DNA from: Arabidopsis thaliana
Lineage: Eukaryota; Streptophyta; Magnoliopsida; Brassicales; Brassicaceae
Length of the DNA: 64,000 nucleotides
Direction: 5' to 3'
Assembly: GCF_000001735.4 (NCBI RefSeq)
Contig: NC_003076.8
Coordinates: forward strand, 19,657,835-19,721,834
The notes beneath the pieces are model-generated. The model saw only the letters and a list, made by a program, of their open reading frames with translations, had not been told where the DNA came from and did not search any database. Made by a program: the position numbers and the translations under genes. The first letter of the stretch is position 1. Every line of letters starts with the position of its first letter. Of this stretch, positions 15,430 through 26,325 are shown one piece after another.

Positions 15430-15437
15430 ATTTGACC

Positions 15438-16557
15438 CATCAAAACAGTGTCACGTTTTATGGCCATTAGAAAACACTCACCCTACAAAATTAGTCATGT
15501 GGTAAAAACCCGAGTCACACGCTAATTATAAAACAAAATTAAGTTGAAGCGAACACTTGGAGGATGAACGAAACAATTGTTATTGCAACTTGCAAGTTAG
15601 TAATAAATTCAATATTTCTTTTGTGTGTTTGTGTCTGTTACTCTCATTTGACTTCAAATCCAGTCTCCAAAACTATCTTAGAAGAGGTGAATGTTACAGT
15701 TTGTTACCATCGCAAGGTTCTTGAGGAAATCGTGGAGTGGTCATTCACTTCTTTGAAACAAGTTCATTTTAACCACTAACTCATACATTACGACCAACCA
15801 ACACCACACAATAACATCATTTCATGTACTCATTATGTGAATATGACCAAATAAATATGTCTCATTTGAGATTTAATCATAATCATACATCCAATATCCA
15901 TTCTTCAGTTTTAAAATGCAGTGGTGGTCACCATGACTCACCTATGACAGTTAGTGTATCCAAACTAAACCGAAGACTGAACCAATGTGCAAGACGGAAT
16001 TATCAGTTTACCACTGGAACCTTAACCGGCCTATTCAATCAAACCAACCACCCAATTAAGTCAATCAATCAATAATTCATGAACCAATTAGAATTCTAGT
16101 TAACCGGTCTAGCTTACATGTTCTCGAATTTGATTCAAACTTTAAACAGATTTAATGAAGCAATTTAAACAGATTTGGAAAAAAATCTCAAAACTATTCA
16201 AACCACAGTAAAATATATTTATAAAATCACAATTAAAAATATAGCATTAATCAACTAAGCTAGCTAGCGCCATGCACTTATAATTTTACAGAGTTTCTAA
16301 AATATCCTGACTCTTTTTTAAAATTAATACTTTGTTAACAATGACCAAGTCTAAAACTTATCTAAAAACGTGTCAAATAAGAAAAAAAAATTAGCAATTT
16401 GAATAATTCAAGATCCCTTTAACTCGGAACTAAAGAAGGTAATTATTTTTAAATAGATATGTTCTGTGTGAAAAAATCTAATATCTTCTATATATATACA
16501 TAACCTTTCTTCTTTTCAGTTTTAAAACCATCAATTCATTTTAATCATCGATCGGTG
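15438..16557. other. Intergenic spacer upstream of a DEFL gene
   Basis: Short frames at 15564-15779 and 15824-16075 show no domain, splice context or homology I can name. A TATATATA stretch at about 16490 lies at a suitable distance to serve the DEFL gene at 16558. Confidence 0.5.
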
Positions 16558-17458
16558 ATGAAGAAAATCTTTCAACTGTCATTTACTGTTTTTATTATTT
16601 TCATCAGTCTTGTGCTAGGTTAGTCTATACATTTAGAATTATATTAATATATTACATATACTCGTTCTACAACAAACTGATTTTGGATATCATACTATTA
16701 TTGTATAACATCAGTTACACTAAGTTATGTAAAATTATAGCAAGAGTTTTCACTATAAAATTACACAATATCATATTTAGCATTCTTATGTCTGTTTCAC
16801 AAAAAAAAAAAAAAAAGCATTATAATGTCTAATTCATTTTAGATTTAGACAATTGAGTTGCTAGACCTAAAAACCAATTTCGAAATGTATATGAAAAATA
16901 AAACAAATTTCCACCTATTTTGGTTAATTATTTTAATTATTAAAAATTCGTCCTGATATATTGTAAGAGTTATTGTAGTATAAATTTATACGGCATATTT
17001 CCCTTGTTTTATTTCATCTTCGATTCTTTATGTTCGTGGTGCAAAGATAGATATGTATTTTGCCTCATAAATGTTATGCTCCATAGTTTTTGATATAAAT
17101 TCATATGATATCCTTGAATAAATTTTACGTAATCTGTTTTTAGTTACAATATACAAAGAACTCTCTAAACATTTTTCTAGATTAGAAATATTTTTCTCTA
17201 GTTTTTATTACCAAACTGACATTTTATATTTTAAATATTATGAAAACAGGAGTGGTGGGGAATGTACAACAAAAAAGAAGTAATCGATGTATCGACTTTC
17301 CAGTTAACCCAAAAACTGGATTGTGTGTTCTCAAAGATTGTGAGTCTGTGTGTAAGAAGACAAGTAAAGGGTTAGAGGGTATTTGCTGGAAGTTTAATGC
17401 CAAAGGAAAAGATCCTAAGCAATGCAAATGTTGTGGTTTATGGCCTCCACTTTACTAA
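16558..17458 (+). CDS. Defensin-like secreted peptide, unrelated to the 91-aa DEFL group
   Basis: Exons 16558-16618 and 17250-17458, separated by a 631-bp GT-AG intron, give 89 aa. Exon 1 encodes a hydrophobic signal peptide (MKKIFQLSFTVFIIFISLVL) and the intron falls at its end, the usual DEFL layout. The mature part has eight Cys: RC-IDF, then LC, DC, VC, IC, and finally QCKCC near the C-terminus. It is basic (many Lys) and ends CGLWPPLY. Cys spacing differs from the other three DEFL copies, so this is a separate lineage. Predicted secreted; function unknown. Recalled as AT5G48543. Confidence 0.85.
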
Positions 17459-18393
17459 TGTTGCTACCCATTTATTTTTAATAAATATTCGTATTACAAA
17501 GTAATAAAATATTTTTATGAGGTTTGGGACCTATTATTTTTTACTTGTATTCACTTGAAAAAAGTAACATGAAGCTCAGAATTGTGGGTGTAAATTGCGG
17601 ATCGAATCTACTCCTTCTCGCCTATAAAAAGAACACCTCCTCCTCTCATTTTCTTCATTAGTTTTTGCTCAGAGCTAAACGAAATTCTCTCCTATTTTTC
17701 TCTTTCTTTTTAAAGTAGGTCTCAAGAGTATATGATTTATTTAAAATTCGAAGATTCTACTATCGAGTATTGCGATACCGATCTTATTGTGATTGTATTC
17801 TTTCTTTTTATTTTTAAATCAGGATTTCGTGATTTTACCGTTGGGTGGATAAAATCGAATAGCGGAGCGAAGTTAGATAATTTTTTTTCATATGAAGTAA
17901 ATCGAGGTTTGAATACATTAGATGAGGAAAAATCATATTATAAGCATAGTGTAAATACCAACCATCACTAAACACCCACAAACCTTAATTCATTTGTTAT
18001 CCGTAATTGCTTAGCACAAGAAATAATCAAATATTATTTAAATAGAAAATTAAAAAATGGCAATTTTGTATAGCAAAATATGTTATTCTTTTGAAAATTC
18101 CATCTGTTACACATTCCTCTAATTCTATCGATTGGAAAAATAGTATTAGTTACAATTCCCTTCTAAAGCATCCAATGGCCATAATTTTTTTATGATTGTT
18201 AATGAAGAGAAAACAGTGGACAGTGTCATCACATGGAATTGGTTGTGGATAAAACAAAACACCCCACTCCATACATGATCCACTCTTCTCCTCTCAATCT
18301 TCATCCTCACTAATGAATTAATAATACATTTAAATATAAAATTATTGAATTCATTATTTGCTCGATTCGGAAAATCGTAATTGAATTCAGATA
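17459..18393. other. Spacer with an orphan promoter-like segment
   Basis: At 17622-17720 a CCTATAAAAAG TATA-type box is followed by a CT-rich leader-like stretch ('tcctcctctcattttcttc', then 'ctctcctatttttctctt') and a possible donor at 17719. The following frame (17732-17971, 79 codons) has no recognisable domain. It may be a displaced gene promoter or an LTR-type fragment. Next comes the HINT3 leader. Confidence 0.4.
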
Positions 18394-20111
18394 ATGGAAG
18401 CTAGAAGACTCGCGATCCTCTGTTCTCACCTGAACCCACCTGGTCCGAACCCGACCCGAGACCCGACTCTCAGGGTCTCCGATTGTAGCTCTGGTTCTTC
18501 CGGCGACGGGAAAGTGGAATCATCTACTCTCCAAAACGACTGCGTTTTCTGCAAGATTATCCGTGGCGAGTCTCCATGTCTCAAGGTTTACTTTTATGTC
18601 TCTGTTTCTTCTAATTCTTATACAGAACAGAACTAACTAAACTCTTACTTTGATGCAGTTGTACGAGGATGATATGTGTTTGTGTATTCTGGATACTAAT
18701 CCACTAAGTCATGGGTAATAACCATGATTCTTTGTTTAAGATTTACCATTTGCTCTGTTATTTACTGTGCGTCTATGTAGTTTTGCTTTGGTTACTTGAT
18801 TACTTGGCGGAGTTGGTTTGAATGTTTATCAATGGATAGTGTTATTTACATGTGTTAGTTATTCTTGAATCTAAAAAGGTATGAACTTTATTTTGTGTGT
18901 GTTTCAGGCACTCTCTTATCATTCCAAAGTTACATTATCCAACCTTAGAGGAAACTCCTCCCTCAGTAAGTTCCTCTTCCTACATTAAAATGTTTTATGC
19001 TCATGGATTTTGCGTGTTTTGAACATATTAATTTGCTAGTTTTGTGTTGTTGTTGTTTGGAAGTATTTTAGTATATCGAAAATGTATATGCGTATAAGAT
19101 TTTGATTATAGGTCTCCTCCAAGGAGCATGCAGGTTGTTGCTGCCATGTGTTCTAAAGTGCCTCTTATCAGTAACGCCATCGTGAAAGCTACCGGGAGTG
19201 GTATGTTCGATCACTTCTCATTTCTCCATCCATTTCTTATATGATGAGATTATTTGGAACTGTCTTTACATTTATATTTCTGCTGGAATTGCATAGAAAC
19301 CTGAGCATTTTGATGATGGAGCTCCTCCTACTTTCCCTTAGCAACCCTGAATCTATATGATCCCAACCCCATTTCTCTGCACATTTTATATAGATGGTTC
19401 ACGGAACCTTTAAACCATACTTACTCTTATGCTAAACACTGGTTACTTAGAAGAGTAAAAGACTCGAAGTATCAATCTCGTCATTAGTTTACGCAACCAA
19501 TGGATACTTTACATTGCTTGTGAACTAGGTTTATTGTTCTTATTTAGTGATATAGCAATCTTTTTGCAAGTGAAATAGAGTTATAACGGGGTTTACCACT
19601 TGCTGTCATATTCTAAAGTAATCTTGCCATTCTTTCTGGAATCTTTAACCATTTTAAGGTGTATGATTCTGACTCTCATTCGTTGTTCGAAACTATTTCA
19701 TCTTCATCAGACTCATTTAACTTATTGGTTAACAACGGCGCAGCAGCTGGACAAGTCATATTTCACGTTAGCACATACTGACTTCCCCAACTTTCCATTT
19801 CTCTTATTTCTTGACGAAGGAAGTTTCTACTAACAGTTCCTTTTTTGTTTGCATTTCAGACACACATTCACATAATCCCGCGTAAGGAACGTGACTGCTT
19901 ATGGGCTTCCGAGGTACAAAACAAGATCAAAACTATACATTTTGAAAGGTTTATGAAAGTTGCCTGATGTGATAGTCTTTTGTTTTGTTTGTGATGACAG
20001 AGCTTACGGAGACACTCTCTGAAACTTGACAAGGAAGCATCTCAACTGGTATCGTGTGTTCGACGACACTTGTGCAGCCTTCCTGAAGAACAACTGGTTC
20101 AACCCTCGTAA
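18394..20111 (+). CDS. HINT3: Histidine-triad nucleotide-binding protein 3
   Basis: Seven exons: 18394-18585, 18659-18714, 18908-18965, 19134-19200, 19711-19766, 19860-19913, 20001-20111, giving 197 aa as known for HINT3. Residues from about 55 form a HIT domain: CVFCKIIRGE with the C-x2-C of Hint proteins, LYEDDMCLCILD, GHSLIIPK, and the catalytic triad HTHIH built across the exon 5/6 boundary. HIT proteins hydrolyse nucleoside phosphoramidates or related nucleotides, and the central His is the nucleophile (family knowledge). An N-terminal extension of about 50 residues, rich in Arg/Ser/Pro, precedes the domain and may be a targeting sequence. The 3' flank has a tandem duplication. Confidence 0.95.
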
Positions 20112-20191
20112 AAGTCCCTTCTCAAGAAACCCATTGTTGTAACTTTAGATACAGAATCCAAACCCAAAGTATATTCTGTATAGTTCATATT

Positions 20192-20446
20192 CAGTCTCAT
20201 TTGATTTCATCTAAATTCTTGAATCTCTGTTACTTTATCAAGATTTAGTGATACAAGTAGAAGTTGGTCTCATTCAAATCAGAGGCTTGTTAGGTTCATC
20301 TCCAGTAATCAGTCTCATTTGATATTATCTAATTCTTGAATCCAAACCCAAAGTATATTCTGTTACTTTATTAAGATTTGGTGATAGAAAAGAAGCTGTT
20401 AAGTCTCATTCAAATCAGAGGCTTGTTAAGATCATCTAACTAGTAA
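20192..20446. repeat. Tandem duplication in the HINT3 3' flank
   Basis: Units starting CAGTCTCATTTGAT at 20192 and 20310 (period 118 bp) share a TTACTTTAT-AAGATTT block and then TCTCATTCAAATCAGAGGCT. The second unit also contains AAACCCAAAGTATATTCTG, which in the first copy lies just upstream of the unit, so the repeat arose with rearrangement. Confidence 0.8.
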
Positions 20447-20646
20447 TACTCTTGCATATATATAATCCAATTTGAGATAGAAACTCAGCATTCTTCTCCT
20501 TCACAGCAAAATCATCTCTTGTGTTCCTTCTCCATCCATCCCATAGCTACAGCTAGGGCTGCGACTTTGAACCAAACCAAAAACCGAACCGAGCTCAACC
20601 GAGATTTTTGTTTCCGGTTCTCTTTGCCTACAAACATTTTCTTTAA

Positions 20647-20767
20647 CTATTGCTTGCAGTTTTTCAGAAAAACCTTAATGATAGACTAATACTATTTGGT
20701 GTAGGCTGTGTAACTGATTAAGGTTTTTCTTTATCATAATAGTTTATCAGCCACTGCCTAACAATAG
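20647..20767. mobile_element. Small inverted-repeat element flanked by TAA (PIF/Harbinger-like MITE candidate)
   Basis: The left end CTATTGCTTGCAGT and the reverse complement of the right end, CTATTGTTAGGCAGT, are similar. An internal perfect 14-bp inverted repeat (AGAAAAACCTTAAT at 20666-20679, complement at 20717-20730) continues the stem. TAA trinucleotides flank both sides (20644-20646 and 20768-20770), the size expected for Harbinger-type target duplications. The short size and AT-rich flanks make the class uncertain. Confidence 0.45.
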
Positions 20768-20977
20768 TAATTATTGCAAATAATTTTGGGATATAACGAG
20801 ACTAAGTCTAACTTCAAATTGCAAACAACCAAATCCAAGTCGCATTTGGGACTAAGTCTAGCTTTAAATTGGAACCACAATAAAGTAAGAGATATTTTTT
20901 TGTTCTCCAATTAGAGGAATTAGTTCCTCCCGGTCCCACGTATATATGAAGAACTCGCTCGAAGTGATAGAGAGAAG

Positions 20978-22726
20978 ATGAAAATGATTACAAAGCTAAT
21001 ATCTTGGGTGATATGGGGAGGAAAAGAGAAGGGTCATATACGTAGAAGCTTTATAGAGGAGCTACCAACGGAGATTCTAACGATGATTCTAAGAAAATTA
21101 CCAGGAAAACAAGCATTGATCTGCCGTTGTGTCTCCAAGACGTTTCTTAGTGTTTTAGACTCTCCTTGCTTCATGGAGAGACATCTTCGTGATGATCATG
21201 ATGACGGTGAACCTCCAGCTTTGCTCACTTATGGAGTCCATGATGTAGCAGTCTTTTATAAGCTGTGGATGTGTAAGACGATGCTGGAAGAGAGTGATGA
21301 AGCAAAAGTGTTGAAGGTGGACGATCGACACCTTTGGAATTATCCTTGCATAGAAACACAATCTTATTTTCACCCTATAAGCTCGGGTGGACTAATTCTA
21401 ACCAGATGTAATTCTAATAGTCCGTTTGTCTTCAACCCTATACGGAAAGAGGTTATGAAGATACCAGCACAGGGGGACGAAAACGCATGGAAACAGCCTC
21501 TAGGATTCGGATATGATCCCAAAGGAAACACTCACAAGATCATTAGTGTTTGGGAGACACAAGAGCACGTGCTTGTGGCCGAAATATTCAGCCTCGGAGA
21601 TACAGACACAAAATGGAGGAGCTTAGACATCTCCTCTTCCGCCTCCGCTCTACCTTTCGGCCATGTTTCCTTCTCTTCTTCCACGGTGACAATTGGTGGA
21701 TATGTTTATTGGACTGCCACTATAAGCGAGGTGAGTAGTGTCTAAGTAATAGCTTTGCCTCTTGTTTTCATAACAATTGTTAAGCTGTCACTAAGTATGA
21801 TGAAAGTCATGAATACAAATGTAAATAGGGTGTCAGACAACAAGTTTTACTATTATAGCGTATCGATAATTTATTGTATACATAGAATTTTGGATTATAC
21901 CTTTAATTTATTAGTATTTTGTATGATCGTAGTTTTATTTCTTACAAATATTTCAGGGATCTCAAGGGGCTTGTACATGTGGTTGTCGATCTGCTGAGAC
22001 AGGCTATCGGTTGGAAACTAAAAATTGGACAAAGCACATGGTCCTATATAGGAGACATTTGAGTGGTTTCCTCACCCAACTATCATCCAGGGGTCTCTCG
22101 TCCAACTCTTCCGCCTCACTAATCTTCGAGGGACCTTGGCAATGGTGGATTTTTCTTCCGAGGAGTGTTTAGGGTTGTGGACACTGAGAGACAAGGCGAG
22201 AGGAGAATGGTCTTTCGACTACAGATTTGACGCCAATGTGTTCAGAGACAAAGTGGGATGCTTCTGCCGCGGCCATGACTGGAGTACTAACAGATTACAT
22301 GTGGTCGGTGCTTGGAAGGAAGGATTGCTTCTACGGATTTGGGACTCTACTGTCTGTATTTACTTGAATTTCAAGACAACACGTATGGAGTATATTGGGT
22401 TTGAGAATGAGATTCAAGGATTAATAAGTCGGGATTTCATCATCAGTTATACTCCTAATTATCTACTACGTCTCAAGACTTACTATGACCAATCAAGAGT
22501 CATATGTGCTCATCCTCATGCTGGTGCACGTCTTCGAGGACGTCTCCATTTTATGCTTACGGGCGTAGATGATCTTCTTTATGAGTTTAGGTATTGTTTT
22601 GATACTTTACACTCCACATTTGATGAGCTTATTGGTTTTAGGTATAATGAAGACCGCCGTGAAAAAGACAAACTACTTGAGAAAATTGTAAAAATGAAGG
22701 ATAAAGCTGAATGGATTTTTCTTTAG
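20978..22726 (+). CDS. F-box protein with F-box-associated (FBA) domain
   Basis: Exon 1 (20978-21730) encodes an F-box near residues 25-70 ([20 protein letters not shown], then [11 protein letters not shown]) and the start of an FBA_1-type domain ([32 protein letters not shown]). The FBA part resumes in another frame from 22052 (ETFEWFPHP, then [29 protein letters not shown]) to the stop at 22726. Splicing 21730 to 22052 (acceptor TATATAG) keeps the frame and gives 475 aa with the family's ETFEWF motif. The stronger-looking acceptor at 21955-21956 (TTTCAG) would end early at TAG 22170-22172 (322 aa). F-box proteins are SCF ubiquitin-ligase substrate receptors. The intron choice is unsettled, and a frame-damaged allele is possible. 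Confidence 0.7.
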
Positions 22727-22863
22727 GACCATCTCTTCTCATGAGAACCCTTTCCCTTTCCCGTTTTAAATATTAGGTGAGTCTATACTTCCGGATCGAG
22801 TTGTTTAATTAGTTTCTGCCTGAATTTGTTCTCTAAAACAATTCAGACGTTGGAGCATTATCA

Positions 22864-23121
22864 TTGGAAAACAACAACAGTCATTACTCATCTATTATAT
22901 CAAAGGGGCAACACAAAAGAGATTTAGCATATAGTTTTATAAAACAATTCCACAATTGTCATTACTATACCCTTAGACACAATTTGCAAACAAATCATGA
23001 TTTAGCTTTGCTTTGGAACTCTTTTGCTTATATCTCTTTTGTTTTCATTCCAAGGGCGGACAATATTATTGCTAATATAGTTCTTATGGCTATTTCGAGC
23101 TCCTCCACTTTTGGTGTATAA
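22864..23121 (+). pseudogene. Possible RNase H-like fragment from a non-LTR retroelement
   Basis: An 85-codon frame (TTG-initiated) whose end reads FVFIPRADNIIAN. It resembles the C-terminal 'F..IPR..N..AD.LA' motif of the RNase H-like domain in plant LINE-derived proteins. No reverse transcriptase or catalytic Asp/Glu context is visible. Very tentative. Confidence 0.25.
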
Positions 23122-23453
23122 GATTCTTTCATATATTTTTTTGGTATTTGTCGATTTGATCCATAAATACCAAACTAGCAATAGAAGTCATGTCCAACGA
23201 CCTAACCCCCAATACAATTTTCAAATTTTACTTTACCAAACCTAATTCCCTCATTTTTCTTACCAACATGAGTCGTTACTCGTTAGGCCAATATTCAATC
23301 AATGTGTTTTTAGATGTAAACAACTGCATTCAATATTCATACATGCAAATCCAACTTAACCACAACTAATTTCATAAAAGAAAAAAGAAAAAAAAGTATA
23401 TGTTTTCTTCTGTTACTTGTTCGTCTTGTTAACTTCTAACCTACAAATGTAGC

Positions 23454-23676
23454 TGCTATCTGTAACCAGCACAGTTATTTTCCTTGATTATTTTATCGTC
23501 TTCAATTTAATAATTTCGGATCGAACTTCTAACTACGACTAAAGGGGATGGATCTGCGTCCAAGTTGGCCATACGTGTATATATTATACATAGAATAATT
23601 CACAGACCTCATGATTTTTATTTTCATTTTGGTTATAAGTTTAATATATAGATGCTATCTGTAACCAGCACAGTTA
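23454..23676. repeat. Perfect 24-bp direct repeat, 199 bp apart
   Basis: TGCTATCTGTAACCAGCACA followed by GTTA occurs identically at 23454-23477 and 23653-23676. Flanks differ, so the duplication is limited to this string. Confidence 0.9.
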
Positions 23677-24784
23677 AAAAGCTCTTCTTAATTACCATAT
23701 TAAACTTATATTTCTGATATAGCTAGGACGCATTTTCCTAATAGATAATTGCTTTTTAAAAGAATGTCTTTTTGTAAAGAGTGTACAGAAAAGAAGGTAC
23801 TAGGTAGGCGGTTTTGTACATATGACATTGACGAATCTTTTTTTTCTAATGAAAATTTATTCTTAACAATATTTATTTGATATCAACTTGAAAATAAATT
23901 TATAAGCCTTTGTGAATTCTCACAGCATATCACGACCACTTGAAATTTGTTTTTTCTTACATTTTTTATATATATGATCTCGCATAAGAGAGAGAACCTG
24001 TAACGTTGTTTTATTCTTGGTCAAGTGTGTATTAGTGGTTATGTAAAGACTAAATAGGGTATAGTCGTATAGAATTCGTAATTGTATATGTGAACTATAC
24101 TAATTTAATAAGTGTTAGTTTATATATGTATCCATCTTTTGTCGAGGATTATATGTATCTAGTTTGTACTTACATTTACAAACCAGAATATTTACAAACA
24201 GTGAAAAGTAACTTTATAATAAAACATGCTCAATTCTTTATATACTAGAACATAAATCAATATATATATATGTAGAAATTAACTAAATTAATTTCTTTTA
24301 AATGATAATAATACATTTGGATCAAAATTATAACAAGCTTTAAAAATCATTTAACATTACATATAATTTGGTTTAAGCAAATAGTACTGTAGCATCATCA
24401 TAAGTAATTTAACGTAGAAAAATGTTGTAACATCAAATAGTAGTTCAGTGTTGGTCTCTTATGCTAGTTCTAGAGGTCTTTGGGCTCGTAAGTCGTATCT
24501 ACAAAGACATTTAACAATTTGATGAGAAACACCTTCTACTTGAGCCTTAAACATTATATATTGTGGTCATGCTATGGGATACAGAGAACACTCGTCGATG
24601 AGTGGTTAATAGCCTTGAAGACATCAAATTCATCCTTTCTAGTTGTATGGTCCCTAAAAAATCTCCAGATCAGATTAAAAATAATAATAATAATAATTGC
24701 ATGCCTTAGACTTGATCGGAATGAGATTGATGAAAAATTTGGAGTTCTATACTTCGAAGGATAATCACGCATTTCATAAAATTA

Positions 24785-24903
24785 GTTGATTATATGTTCT
24801 TCAATTCAATCAGAGACTCCAACTAGATCGCCATTCGATTAAGGACCATAATCAAATAGTCTCTGATAGAGTCTATGCTGGAATTGAAGTACATATAATC
24901 AAC
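24785..24903. repeat. Long imperfect foldback (hairpin)
   Basis: Outer 23-bp arms at 24785-24807 and 24881-24903 pair with a single mismatch (GTTGATTATATG...CAATTC against GAATTG...CATATAATCAAC). A second perfect 10-bp stem lies inside (ATCAGAGACT at 24809-24818 with its complement at 24858-24867). A 13-nt bulge separates the stems on the right side, and a 39-nt loop closes the structure. Confidence 0.8.
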
Positions 24904-25446
24904 CATAGAGATGAGTTGGAGATATACTTACGGAGCCTTAGGAAGATTGCCAACTCTAAAAATAAATATAAGTTCCTAAAGTGGGCATGTAGTATGAGAA
25001 CGAAGACCATATGAACATATGAGGTAAAATTCGGGCGGCCATCACCAATCAATGTTCAAATTTTCAAATGCTCGAGAGATACGTCAGTACCTCTCGGAAC
25101 AAGCTCTCGTGTTAGGGCAGTAGGTGCTTTAGGGCTTTGAAAAGTGGAGTCATGGGTGCTAATGAATTTGATATTTCATCCGCCTTACGTTCACGGACCA
25201 CGAATGTATATACCATCATATCATTGTGAGAAACTATGCCGCATTATCAACGACTTTTTGGAAGTTGAGATATATATCCATCAATGAAACTTATTATGGT
25301 TTCTATTCAATGCTACAAGAATTGACTAATTATAATGCCAAATACAGTATTGAAGTCGCAAGGATCATACTACAAAATGTGTCCATAATAATAACGTTTT
25401 TTTTCGTAATCCATAATAATAACGTTTATAAATTATAGTGTTAGTT

Positions 25447-25748
25447 GTTAACATCTAACCGTAAATACAACCAACTTTAACAAAATTTTTTTTACTATAT
25501 CGGTTAATTGACTCTTGTATAAGTTAATATATATCCAATGAATAACGCCATAGACTTCAAAAATTCAAACGTATATATTTAAAATCTGAGAATATCTCCT
25601 CAAGAACAGTGTTAACATCTAATCGTAGATACAACCAACTCTAACCAAAAAAATGACATATATCGGTTAATTGGCTCTTAAGTAAGTTAATATCCAATGA
25701 ATAACGCCATAGATTTCCATAAATCTGAGATGATCTCTGCAAGAACGG
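25447..25748. repeat. Diverged 164-bp tandem duplication
   Basis: Units begin GTTAACATCTAA at 25447 and 25611. Both contain 'tatcggttaattg', 'ccaatgaataacgccatag' and 'aaatctgag', and both end near 'caagaac'. The second unit is shortened by deletions. Confidence 0.85.
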
Positions 25749-26137
25749 AGGTTTTTTTTTGGTCAATAAGAAGAACAAGTTTATGTACTAAAATGTTCCT
25801 TTAGAAAGAAGTGAACAAGTTGGAGACCGTGCTTGTAAAACCCCTTATACAATAGTAGACTTTCTTTCATTTAAGAAATTTAAAAATGATTCCAAATAAA
25901 ATAAAATAAATAATAAACTTTGACATTCATGTAAAATTTTACGTCGATATTGTAAAACAATTACATATTTATTAGCAAATATCTCTCAACGTCAAAGGCC
26001 CGGCAAACAATTCCTAATCTCCGCCCGTTACGGTGCAACACACAAAATGATAATTGAATTACTATTTTTTTATAACTATATTACGTTAAATGATTTATTA
26101 ATATAAAAAAACGTAATTTAATGTTCCATTAAACAAC

Positions 26138-26145
26138 TATATAAA
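26138..26145 (+). promoter_or_regulatory. TATA box of bHLH78
   Basis: TATATAAA, about 180 bp upstream of the bHLH78 ATG. It is followed by a CT-rich leader starting near 26170 ('ttctttctcctccgacac'). Confidence 0.6.
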
Positions 26146-26325
26146 CCAACTTAGCGACCACTTAAGCATTTCCCTTACTATTTACGTTCTCTTCTTTCTC
26201 CTCCGACACACTCCAAAACTCATAAATCTATCTGATGCGAATTTGACTAACTCTTTCGTAATTCAGGATCTTACTACAAATCTTTAACTCACCAATCTTC
26301 TTCTTATTCAAAGATTAGAGAGAAA

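Larger units (their letters stand above)
22727..26325. other. Long spacer between the F-box gene and bHLH78
   Basis: AT-rich, with several small structures annotated separately: 24-bp direct repeats, a foldback and a 164-bp tandem duplication. No gene is supported. Frames at 24519-24772 on both strands overlap and lack any domain. The last 190 bp hold the bHLH78 TATA box and leader. Confidence 0.5.

Noticed and set aside
15564-16075. Two small plus-strand frames as possible secreted peptides
   Set aside because: No signal-peptide exon structure, no Cys pattern and no promoter; random frames in AT-rich spacer.
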